Shown in pieces: positions 24,487-32,092 of a DNA stretch of 64,000 nucleotides. The notes below the pieces were generated by a model. It did not search any database, was not told the origin of the DNA, and worked only from the letters and a program-made list of their open reading frames with translations. Every line of letters starts with the position of its first letter. Positions within the stretch are counted from its first letter, which is position 1. The position numbers were made by a program, and so were the translations under genes. The DNA is taken from contig CAUHNN010000009.1 of assembly GCA_959607715.1 (NCBI GenBank), positions 1 to 64,000 on the forward strand. The letters run 5' to 3'. This DNA is from an uncultured Eggerthella sp. (lineage in GTDB: Bacteria > Actinomycetota > Coriobacteriia > Coriobacteriales > Eggerthellaceae).

Positions 24487-25878
24487 TTACTGAATGCCTT
24501 CGAGCTTAGGGATGTAGGAAAACCCGCGCTCCAGGTCTTCGTCGGTGGGAACGTAGTCGGTCATGGTGCCGTTCTTGTAGGACTGGTACGCCGCAAGATC
24601 GAAGTAACCGGTTCCCGTCAAACCGAAGACGATGGTCTTCTCCTCCCCGGTCTCCTTGCACTTGAGGGCCTCATCGATGGCGACCCGAATGGCGTGCGCC
24701 GATTCGGGTGCAGGCAGGGTGCCTTCGACGCGAGCGAACAGCGTTGCCGCCTCGAACACCTTGGTCTGCTCGACGGCGCGCGCCTCGTCGATGAACCCGT
24801 CATGGTAGAGCTGGGAAAGAATGGGGCTCATGCCGTGATAACGCAAACCGCCAGAATGGTTCGGGCTCGGAATGAAACCGGAGCCGAGGGTGTACATCTT
24901 AGCCAGGGGCGTCACTTTACCCACATCGCAGAAGTCGTAGGCGAACTTACCGCGCGTAAGCGTCGGGCAGCTGGCGGGTTCAACAGCGATGAAATATGGA
25001 GCCTGCTTGCCAGCGAGTTTATCGGCCATAAACGGAGCCATCAGGCCACCGAGGTTCGATCCGCCGCCTGCGCAGCCGATGAGGATATCGGGCGTGACGC
25101 CGATCTTCTCAAGCGCGGTCTTCGTTTCCTGGCCGATGATCGACTGATGGAGCAGGACCTGGTTCAAAACGCTGCCGAGGACATAACGGCACCCATCGAC
25201 GCTGAGGGCTTCCTCGACCGCTTCGGAAATCGCGGTTCCCAAAGAGCCGGTGTTGTCGGGGTCGTCGGCGAGGATAGCGCGGCCGACGTTGGTTTCCATC
25301 GAGGGGGACGGCGTGACTCGAGCGCCGTAGGTTTCCATGACCGCCTTGCGATACGGCTTCTGCTGAGCCGAGCACTTGACCATGAAAACGTGCAGATCAA
25401 GGCCGAAGTAGCCGCAGGCCATGGAAAGAGCGGTGCCCCACTGGCCGGCGCCCGTTTCCGTGGTGAGGCACGTCAGCCCCTGCTCTTTGGCGTAATACGC
25501 CTGAGCGATCGCGGAATTGAGCTTGTGGGAACCCGAGGTGTTGTTGCCCTCGAACTTGTAGTAGATCTTCGCCGGCGTATCGAGCGCCTTCTCAAGGAAC
25601 TCCGCATGGACGAGCGGAGAGGGTCGATACATCTTGTAGAAGTTGCGGACCTCTTCAGGAATGGGAATGAAGCGGTCCGTCGTGTTGAGTTCCTGCTTCG
25701 CCAGTTCAGTGCAGAAGACCGGCTCGAGGTCCTCGACGCTCATCGGCTGAAGGGTGGCCGGATTGAGGATGGGAGCGTGATCGGTCTTCATGTCGGCACG
25801 CACATTGTAGTAGTGCGTCGGCATCTCATCTTCGCTCAGATACGTCTTGTAATCGGTGGTTTGGCGGTTGGTCATCAT
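24487..25878 (-). CDS. trpB2: TrpB2-type tryptophan synthase beta-like PLP enzyme
   Basis: A 463-residue fold-type II PLP enzyme of the TrpB2 class, which acts without a tight TrpA partner. The PLP lysine is in NNTSGSHKLNSA, the phosphate loop is GCAGGGSNLGGL, and TETGAGQWGTA is the TrpB catalytic loop. The long N-terminal segment (about 60 residues) and C-terminal extension are typical of TrpB2. It can make tryptophan from indole and serine (or phosphoserine in some relatives). No other trp gene is nearby. AAAGGAGAAG precedes the ATG. A T-box leader shows it responds to uncharged tRNA. Confidence 0.93.
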   Translation of the reverse strand: MMTNRQTTDYKTYLSEDEMPTHYYNVRADMKTDHAPILNPATLQPMSVEDLEPVFCTELAKQELNTTDRFIPIPEEVRNFYKMYRPSPLVHAEFLEKALDTPAKIYYKFEGNNTSGSHKLNSAIAQAYYAKEQGLTCLTTETGAGQWGTALSMACGYFGLDLHVFMVKCSAQQKPYRKAVMETYGARVTPSPSMETNVGRAILADDPDNTGSLGTAISEAVEEALSVDGCRYVLGSVLNQVLLHQSIIGQETKTALEKIGVTPDILIGCAGGGSNLGGLMAPFMADKLAGKQAPYFIAVEPASCPTLTRGKFAYDFCDVGKVTPLAKMYTLGSGFIPSPNHSGGLRYHGMSPILSQLYHDGFIDEARAVEQTKVFEAATLFARVEGTLPAPESAHAIRVAIDEALKCKETGEEKTIVFGLTGTGYFDLAAYQSYKNGTMTDYVPTDEDLERGFSYIPKLEGIQ

Positions 25879-25910
25879 CTTCTTCTCCTTTCATGGGGAG
25901 ACGAAGGCAT

Positions 25911-26190
25911 AAAAAAAACGCCCTGTCTCCTACAAACTACCTTGCAGGGACAAGAGCGAAAACTCCTGCGGTGCCACCACTGCTTGATTCGCGGAAAAGC
26001 GAATCCTCTCACGAAGCGCCGTCACGCTTCTGCCCTGTAACGGGAGCGCCCGTCTTGCGCTACTTGGCCTTCGCCGTTCACCCAAGCCCTCGGAGGTCCA
26101 TTTGATGATTCGCTTCCTGTCGGGATCCCAGCATCCCCGACTCTCTGTGAGTGCGCCTTCACCGTTACTTCCTCGTCAACGGTTTGATAG
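25911..26190 (-). promoter_or_regulatory. T-box riboswitch, probably tRNA-Trp-specific
   Basis: The minus-strand leader of trpB2 has the conserved antiterminator bulge GGTGGCACCGCAGGAG at about 25963-25980. An intrinsic terminator whose 3' arm ACAGGGCG runs into TTTTTTTT ends at 25911. Upstream, an AGAGAGTCGGGG stem I element is followed by CAAATGGACCTCC, where TGG is the likely specifier codon. When tRNA-Trp is uncharged it would stabilise the antiterminator and switch on trpB2. The T-box call is firm; the tRNA-Trp assignment rests on the candidate specifier and the gene function. Confidence 0.85.
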
Positions 26191-26195
26191 GTGGG

Positions 26196-26204
26196 ACTAT
26201 AGCA
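26196..26204 (-). promoter_or_regulatory. Extended -10 promoter of the T-box/trpB2 transcript
   Basis: TGCTATAGT on the minus strand. TTGTGC about 18 bases upstream may act as -35. Confidence 0.55.
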
Positions 26205-26261
26205 GACTAAAGTTCGAATGCACAAGGCATTTTTTTCGAAAAATCCCTCAACGGCGCGTGG

Positions 26262-27596
26262 TCATTCGTAGGTTTGCTCAAGAGAGCGGCTCAGCGCAAT
26301 GGTGATCACGCCGAGCACGAAGGTTATCGCGATCAGCGACAACGCCATGATCCACTCGGCTTCCCAGCTGATCTCAGCCACGAGGGCGAACAGCGTCGCC
26401 GCGCCAGCACCTGAAAGATTCACGAAGATTGCCACGCGCGAATAGATGAGCGTGTAGTCCCTTGGGCCGACCAACTGACGCGTAGCCGAGGGGCTCAGCG
26501 AATCGACGGCAGCATACAACACGCCGCAGAGCATACCGCCGGCGTACACGAAGTACACCGACGATTGAACGCCGAACCACATGCAGAGGATGCTCGCCGC
26601 TCCGCACCCGCAGGCAAGGGCGAAGGCGGCGATAAGCGAAACGTCGGACAAAGCTCCGAGAACGACTTTCCCGATGGCGGCGAAGATCATGATGCACGCA
26701 GCGACCCCCGAAGCGAGCATGATGGCGCCGTCAGGGGTGATGCCGGCTATTCCAAGCGAACCCAAATGGTAGATATACGAAGCGAAGAGGTTGCCCGTCA
26801 CGGTGAGCGCGTTGAAGATGCCCATAGCGAGCATCAGCGTGTAGAAGGCGGGCGAGCGGAACATGACGCGGGCAGAAACGCCCCACTGGCGCTCATCGGC
26901 ACCTGACCCCCCATCGGCCTGCGGGCTATTGGAGGGGGCGTCGTCAGGGCGCCGATCGGAACCGTACGCGACGAGACCCACCTCCTCGGGATGGCTGCGG
27001 ATCAGGGCAAGCGTCGCCGGCAAACCGGTGGCAAGCACAACGACCGAGAACACCAGATAGGCCATGCGCCAGTCGAAGGCGGACAACAACGCACCGCCTA
27101 CCATGCTCCAGAGTGCGCCGCCGATGCCCGACATAGCGAAACACAGCCCGATGAAGAACCCGGTGCGCACGGTGAACCAACGGTTAACCAACGTGGGAAC
27201 CGCGAGGAACATGAGCGACACGATGCCCAGCCCCTCGATGACCCCCGAAACGTAGAACTGCCAGACGTGCGTCCACACCGAGCACAGGAACATGCCCACC
27301 GCAACGAGAACAACGGAAGCGGTTAAGACGATGCGGAGATCGAGCTTTTCCATGAGATTGCCGGCGAAGGGCGACGCAATCGCGCCGATGAGGTAGATGA
27401 TGGTGATGAAAAGCGTGAATTGGCTCGACGCAGCCCCAAGCGAATCAGCGACCGGCACCACGAAAATGGACCAGGTGTTGTACACCAAAGCGCACGGCCC
27501 CAGGCAGATGAGCACACCGGCGAGTAGAACCATCACGTGGCGCCCCGTCATACGTCCGGCGTCGTTATCGACGCCAGGCTCCCCGAAACCAGACAT
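26262..27596 (-). CDS. MFS transporter (OFA-like)
   Basis: A 444-residue major-facilitator protein with twelve hydrophobic segments. The helix 2-3 loop (GNLMEKLDLRIVL) follows the MFS pattern. A cytoplasmic loop of about 50 residues, rich in Asp, Ser and Pro (SDRRPDDAPSNSPQADG), separates the two six-helix halves. The overall layout resembles the oxalate/formate-antiporter-like (OFA) group common in Coriobacteriia; the substrate is unknown. I chose ATG 27596 with GAGGGA six bases upstream; ATG 27608 is the alternative. It is a single-gene unit. Confidence 0.85.
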   Translation of the reverse strand: MSGFGEPGVDNDAGRMTGRHVMVLLAGVLICLGPCALVYNTWSIFVVPVADSLGAASSQFTLFITIIYLIGAIASPFAGNLMEKLDLRIVLTASVVLVAVGMFLCSVWTHVWQFYVSGVIEGLGIVSLMFLAVPTLVNRWFTVRTGFFIGLCFAMSGIGGALWSMVGGALLSAFDWRMAYLVFSVVVLATGLPATLALIRSHPEEVGLVAYGSDRRPDDAPSNSPQADGGSGADERQWGVSARVMFRSPAFYTLMLAMGIFNALTVTGNLFASYIYHLGSLGIAGITPDGAIMLASGVAACIMIFAAIGKVVLGALSDVSLIAAFALACGCGAASILCMWFGVQSSVYFVYAGGMLCGVLYAAVDSLSPSATRQLVGPRDYTLIYSRVAIFVNLSGAGAATLFALVAEISWEAEWIMALSLIAITFVLGVITIALSRSLEQTYE

Positions 27597-27793
27597 GCGT
27601 TCCCTCATTATGAGTCCGTCTCCCCATCCATGCGACGCTCCCCTACGCCGCACTGCTAGGCACAGGGTACCACACAGCACATTGGATTATGTAAAGCGAA
27701 AGATCAGCTCGCGCGCACAAGCGCCTTTCGATGGACGCTGCGTATCATGCCATGGCTCACGACCAGGTCAGCTGACGCGCGAAGCAGGAAGCC

Positions 27794-28651
27794 CTACGAG
27801 TGGACGAGATCGTAGGCGTCGTTGCGCGACAGGCCGAATTCTTCGCGAAGAGTCCGGACGATGTCCTTCTTCGAAAGATCGCCGGCGGCCAACAAGTCCA
27901 AAGCGCGCTGCTCGGCACTGCCCTTCTGCTCCTCGAGACGCGCCTCTCCCTCGGCCTCGGAAGGAGCGTCGATGACGAGCACGATCTCCCCCTTCACGCC
28001 GCCAGCTTCCTCGCGACGGGCGAACTCGTCGCGCACGTCGGGAGCCGAACCGCGAAACACCTCTTCATGGAGCTTGGTAAGCTCGCGGCAAACAGCCACG
28101 CGACGATACGGGAAGACTTCCGCCACCGCCTCGAGGGCCGACGCGATGCGCTGAGGGCTTTCGTAGAACACGAGCACCGCATCAAGGGAGCGCAGCGATT
28201 CAAGCACGCGGACGCGTTCGCCGGCCTTGCGCGGGAAGAACGCGCCGAAGTAAAACGTCTGGGAGGGAAAGCCGCTGGCAACATAAGCGGTGGCGAGTGC
28301 CGTGCCCCCGGGGAGCACCTCGACCACTCCGCCGGCCGAGCGAATCGCATCGACAAGGCGCTGGCCGGGATCGGAAACGCCCGGCATCCCCGCATCGGAG
28401 GCGTAACCGATCACCTCGCCGGAAAGCACGCGTTCGGCGATTCGAGACGCCGCGTGTGAAATAGTGGCTTCATCCAAACGCTCGAGACGCTTTTCGATCC
28501 CCAAAGACGACAGGAGCCTGCCTGTCACGCGCGTATCCTCGCAACAGACGGTGTCGCAGCTCTCGAATGCCTCGATCGTTCTTTTTGTCACGTCGCCAAG
28601 GTTGCCCAAGGGGGTCGGACAGATGATGAGTTTTCCCTCACGGTTGGACAC
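27794..28651 (-). CDS. rsmI: 16S rRNA (cytidine-1402-2'-O)-methyltransferase RsmI
   Basis: A 285-residue tetrapyrrole-methylase-fold enzyme that methylates the ribose of C1402 in the decoding centre. Family motifs are TPLGNLGDVTKR near the N-terminus, EDTRVTGRLLSSLGI, YASDAGMPGVSDPG and FYESPQRI. The C-terminal helical extension ending LSRNDAYDLVHS is usual. The GTG start has AAGGAG upstream. Confidence 0.96.
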   Translation of the reverse strand: MSNREGKLIICPTPLGNLGDVTKRTIEAFESCDTVCCEDTRVTGRLLSSLGIEKRLERLDEATISHAASRIAERVLSGEVIGYASDAGMPGVSDPGQRLVDAIRSAGGVVEVLPGGTALATAYVASGFPSQTFYFGAFFPRKAGERVRVLESLRSLDAVLVFYESPQRIASALEAVAEVFPYRRVAVCRELTKLHEEVFRGSAPDVRDEFARREEAGGVKGEIVLVIDAPSEAEGEARLEEQKGSAEQRALDLLAAGDLSKKDIVRTLREEFGLSRNDAYDLVHS

Positions 28652-28821
28652 GTTACGTCTCCTTCGTCGATGGTTGTGCGGATGGTAAGCGCGACGTACA
28701 CGCCAGATGCACCGAGAGCTCGCCTTGCCCGAAAGAAAGAGCGCGCTTGCCGGGCGCGGGAGGATCTGCCTCCAACCCGCACACGACCAACGCGCCCCTG
28801 ATCATCGCAATCAGCAGAACC

Positions 28822-29202
28822 CTAGGCGGGAATGGCGGCGATGACCTCGACCTCGATGAGAACGCCCTTGGGAAGCGCCTCGACCGCGACGGCGCTGCGC
28901 GCGGGAAGGTGCTCGCCGAAGGACTGAGCGTAAACGCCGTTGAATGCGGCGAAATCATCCATGTCGTTCATGAAGCAGGTAGTCTTAACCACATGATCGA
29001 AGTCGGTGCCCGCAGCGGCAAGAAGCGCGCCGACGTTCTTCATGACCTGGGCCGCCTGCTCTTCGATGGTGGTGCCTACGACCTCGCCCGTGGCAGGATC
29101 GAGGGGGATCTGGCCAGAGGCGAACAGCATTCCGTTGACGATGACGCCCTGGGAATACGGGCCGATGGCTGCAGGTGCGTTTTCGGTGCTAATAGGCTGC
29201 AT
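28822..29202 (-). CDS. ridA: RidA family enamine/imine deaminase
   Basis: A 126-residue protein of the YjgF/YER057c/UK114 family. GPYSQGVIVNGMLFASGQIPLDPATG and the KTTCFMNDM segment are conserved. The arginine that binds the substrate carboxylate is in LPARSAVAVE. It hydrolyses the reactive 2-aminoacrylate and 2-aminocrotonate released by PLP-dependent dehydratases. It is divergent from the threonine ammonia-lyase gene with a 100-base shared promoter region, a direct functional match. Confidence 0.95.
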   Translation of the reverse strand: MQPISTENAPAAIGPYSQGVIVNGMLFASGQIPLDPATGEVVGTTIEEQAAQVMKNVGALLAAAGTDFDHVVKTTCFMNDMDDFAAFNGVYAQSFGEHLPARSAVAVEALPKGVLIEVEVIAAIPA

Positions 29203-29302
29203 TCTTTTTCCTCCCTATGCTCCTATAGCGCATAATATACAAGGCATCATACTACTCCGCGCACCAACGCCTATCCTTTGGGCGCAAGAACAGGAAAGAT
29301 CA

Positions 29303-30523
29303 ATGACTAGCACGCTGACACTCGACATCTTCGAAGAAGCCGCGAAGAAAGTGAAGGAAGTGACGCAGGAGACGAAGCTCGTCTACAGCCATCACTTCAG
29401 CAAGGAAACCGGCAACGAGATCTACCTCAAACCCGAGAACATGCAGCGGACCGGCGCCTACAAGGTCCGCGGCGCCTACTACAAGATCAGCACGCTCACC
29501 GACGAGGAACGCGAGCGCGGCCTCATCACCGCTTCCGCAGGCAACCATGCTCAGGGCGTCGCCTACGCAGCGCGAAAGTACGGCGTGAACGCCACCATCG
29601 TCATGCCCACCACCACGCCCCTCATCAAGGTTGAGCGCACCAAGGAACAGGGTGCAGAAGTGGTGCTGGCAGGCGGTGTTTACGACGAAGCCTACGAACA
29701 CGCGATGAACCTCGCCGAAGAACGGGGGTTGACGTTCATCCACCCCTTCAACGATCCCATCGTCGCAGCCGGCCAGGGATCCATCGCCATGGAGATCGTG
29801 CAGGAGCTGCCTTTGGTCGACATCATCCTCGTTCCCATCGGAGGCGGCGGGCTGGCCACGGGCGTTTCCACCTTGGCGAAGCTGCTCAACCCCCGCATCA
29901 AGGTCATCGGCGTCGAACCTTCCGGGGCCGCCTGCATGAAGGCGTCGCTCGAGGCGGGCCACGTCGTCAAGCTGCCCCACGTCACCACGATCGCCGACGG
30001 CACGGCGGTTCAAGAGCCGGGCGACAAGATCTTCCCCTACATCCAGGAAAACCTCGACGACATCATCACGGTCGAGGACGATGAGCTCATCGTCGCGTTC
30101 CTCGACATGGTGGAAAGCCATAAGATGATCGTCGAGAACTCGGGCCTTCTCACCATCGCCGCCCTCAAGCATCTCGACTGCAAAGGGAAGAAGATCGCCT
30201 CCATCCTTTCCGGTGGCAACATGGACGTCATCACCATGGCCAGCGTCGTGCAGCATGGCCTTATCCAGCGCGACCGCATCTTCACCGTCTCGGTGCTGCT
30301 CCCCGATCGCCCCGGCGAGCTGGTACACGTCGCGCAGGTCATCGCCGATTCCAAGGGCAACGTCGTGCGCCTCGACCACAACCAGTTCGTCACGGCCAAC
30401 CGCAACGCCGCCGTCGAGCTGCGCGTCACCATCGAGTGCTTCGGCACCGACCACAAGGAGCGTATCGTCCATGCGCTCGAGGCCGACGGCTTCCGCCCGA
30501 AGCTCATCCAAGTCCATCTGTAG
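29303..30523 (+). CDS. ilvA: Threonine ammonia-lyase (threonine dehydratase)
   Basis: A 406-residue fold-type II PLP enzyme making 2-oxobutanoate from threonine. The PLP lysine is in MQRTGAYKVRGA, the Gly-rich phosphate-binding loop is PIGGGGLATGVS, and TASAGNHAQGVAYAA is present. Residues about 330-406 form a single ACT-like regulatory domain (FTVSVLLPDRPGELVHVAQV). This length and single ACT domain fit the shorter catabolic/biosynthetic form rather than the roughly 510-residue IlvA. The start at 29303 has AGGAAAGA upstream; the open frame continues 5' through the promoter region and is not coding. Confidence 0.93.
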   Translation: MTSTLTLDIFEEAAKKVKEVTQETKLVYSHHFSKETGNEIYLKPENMQRTGAYKVRGAYYKISTLTDEERERGLITASAGNHAQGVAYAARKYGVNATIVMPTTTPLIKVERTKEQGAEVVLAGGVYDEAYEHAMNLAEERGLTFIHPFNDPIVAAGQGSIAMEIVQELPLVDIILVPIGGGGLATGVSTLAKLLNPRIKVIGVEPSGAACMKASLEAGHVVKLPHVTTIADGTAVQEPGDKIFPYIQENLDDIITVEDDELIVAFLDMVESHKMIVENSGLLTIAALKHLDCKGKKIASILSGGNMDVITMASVVQHGLIQRDRIFTVSVLLPDRPGELVHVAQVIADSKGNVVRLDHNQFVTANRNAAVELRVTIECFGTDHKERIVHALEADGFRPKLIQVHL

Positions 30524-30589
30524 AACGACGACCCGAAAACGTCGTTCGGGTCGCTCCCGATGCACAACGACGTCCTGCCCTACACAGCT

Positions 30590-30631
30590 GCGCCCCCTTA
30601 TCCTTGGCATCAACCGAGGACAAGGGGGCGC
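30590..30631. terminator. Hairpin between ilvA and the zinc-ribbon gene
   Basis: GCGCCCCCTT/AAGGGGGCGC stem extended by TCCTTGG/CCGAGGA. A weaker CGACCCGAA/TTCGGGTCG hairpin precedes it near 30525-30553. The two genes converge here. Confidence 0.65.
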
Positions 30632-30678
30632 GATTCATTTGGTGGGTACAGGGCGTTTTGCCGACCACGCGAAAGCGT

Positions 30679-30897
30679 CTAGGCGCTCTTCTTCTGGCCG
30701 TGAATGCCGACGGTCGAATCGATCGGCGTACCGAGGTCCGCCATGTCGAGCCTGCTTTCGGTACGCGTGAAAGAGCCATGATCTTTGCAGTTCCCGGAAT
30801 ACTCAACATGGTCGGGCTGAAGGCAAACCGTCAGCGCGACAAGCGCGCCGCATTCAGGACAGGTACCAAGCGTTTCGGTGGAAGGGATGGTGCTCAT
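30679..30897 (-). CDS. Small zinc-ribbon protein
   Basis: A 72-residue protein. TCPECGALVALTVC carries a CxxC pair, and a later Cys and His (SGNCKDHGSF) could complete a zinc knuckle. The rest is polar. GAGGT upstream of the ATG supports translation. No function is known; such miniproteins often accompany redox or transcription factors, but nothing here shows that. Confidence 0.55.
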   Translation of the reverse strand: MSTIPSTETLGTCPECGALVALTVCLQPDHVEYSGNCKDHGSFTRTESRLDMADLGTPIDSTVGIHGQKKSA

Positions 30898-31195
30898 GAT
30901 GATCTACCTCTTCTTATGCTCTCGGGGTGAACGCTGAACGCGTTCGTTTCCTCGCCTCAATAGTGCCATGGCTTCATTCATCCCGACACCCGTTCGAGGT
31001 GTTCTTCAAGGTTAGTTCACGGCTCCAACATAAGCCCATGTCAGCCGTCGTGAACATGTTCATATAGTACGTGTCGGCCAAGAAGGTTTCTATCCCTTAG
31101 GAAGTATGATCGACACGTAGCGCGTCAAATCACCATGAATTAACGAGGGAGATAACGAGGCGTTTCCGATACACGCGCCCGCCCTTGCCGACGAA
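30898..31195. other. Intergenic region with a TGAACATGTTCA palindrome
   Basis: Nearly 300 bases without a gene. It holds a perfect 12-bp palindrome at 31051-31062, next to TATAGT on the plus strand, and a longer imperfect repeat (GTTCACGGCT near 31015 against AGCCGT ... GTGAAC). It is the upstream region of the zinc-ribbon gene and the downstream end of the TauE gene. Confidence 0.45.
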
Positions 31196-31996
31196 TCAGA
31201 AAGAAATGACGTCGGAAAGCGCTTTGACGAAGAAGAGCGCGACAACGACAAGCGTCACCGGGCGCGCAATGGCGCTGCCGCTTTTCGTGAAGCGATGCGA
31301 GCCGAGGTAGTTTCCCGCGATGCTGAAGAGACCGGCGACAAGCCCGAGCACCACGTATACCTGTCCATGGAAGAAGAAGACGACAAGCGCGGAAACGTTC
31401 GTGGTGAGGTTGACCGCCTTGGTGATGCCCGCCGCCTTATCGAGGCGCAACTGCGCAAGACCGTTCAAGGCCAGCATGAGAAACGTACCGGTGCCAGGAC
31501 CGTAGAACCCATCGTAGAACCCCACGACAAGCGCGATACCGCAGCACCAAATGGCGGTCGCGCGAAACGACAAGCCGCGTGCGGCAGTGGCTTCGATCGA
31601 CTTGGAGCGCAGCACGTAGATCGCCGTGACCGGAAGGATGACGAGAAGCGCCACGCGCAGAATGGCGTCGCTCACAAGAAGGACCGCCGATGAACCGACG
31701 CATGATCCCAGGCACGCGAACGCGACGGCAGGCAACGCTAGGCGTAGATCCACGAACCCTGACCTTACGTAATGGAGCGTCGCAACGAATGTTCCCATGG
31801 ACGAACTGAGCTTGTTGGTGGCAAGGGCGACGTGGGTGGGTACGCCGGCGATGAGGTAAGCGGGCAGTGAGATGAATCCACCCCCACCCGCGATGGCGTC
31901 GATGTAGCCCGCGACGAAAACGAACGAGCACACGATGAGCAAACCGAGCGGGGCCACGCCGAAAAGCGAGGCGGTATCGAAGAATGAAAAATCCAT
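31196..31996 (-). CDS. TauE/SafE family sulfite/anion exporter
   Basis: A 266-residue membrane protein with about eight hydrophobic segments. The duplicated family signature is visible: AGYIDAIAGGGGFISLPAYL in the first half and VGFYDGFYGPGTGTFLML in the second. Relatives export sulfite, sulfoacetate or other anions. No sulfur-metabolism gene is adjacent, so the substrate is open. The ATG has no SD; a -10 box lies eight bases upstream, so the transcript may be leaderless. Confidence 0.9.
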   Translation of the reverse strand: MDFSFFDTASLFGVAPLGLLIVCSFVFVAGYIDAIAGGGGFISLPAYLIAGVPTHVALATNKLSSSMGTFVATLHYVRSGFVDLRLALPAVAFACLGSCVGSSAVLLVSDAILRVALLVILPVTAIYVLRSKSIEATAARGLSFRATAIWCCGIALVVGFYDGFYGPGTGTFLMLALNGLAQLRLDKAAGITKAVNLTTNVSALVVFFFHGQVYVVLGLVAGLFSIAGNYLGSHRFTKSGSAIARPVTLVVVALFFVKALSDVISF

Positions 31997-32004
31997 AGCG
32001 ACTC

Positions 32005-32010
32005 ATGATA
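32005..32010 (-). promoter_or_regulatory. -10 box of the TauE gene, start probably leaderless
   Basis: TATCAT on the minus strand ends eight bases before the ATG, with no SD in between. Confidence 0.4.
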
Positions 32011-32024
32011 CCCCGCAAGCGCAG

Positions 32025-32048
32025 AAAAGGGGGATCGCTCCCCCTTTT
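32025..32048 (-). terminator. Terminator of the activase operon
   Basis: AAAAGGGGG/CCCCCTTTT stem with a six-base loop, 45 bases after the activase stop. It is symmetrical and could act in both directions. Confidence 0.8.
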
Positions 32049-32092
32049 CGCGAAACCTAGCGGATAAACACGCTATCTTGACGGATCAACGG

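Noticed and set aside
29300..30613. Minus-strand frame of about 437 codons opposite ilvA
   Set aside because: Covers the conserved threonine ammonia-lyase in antisense; composition reflects the codon bias of the real gene.
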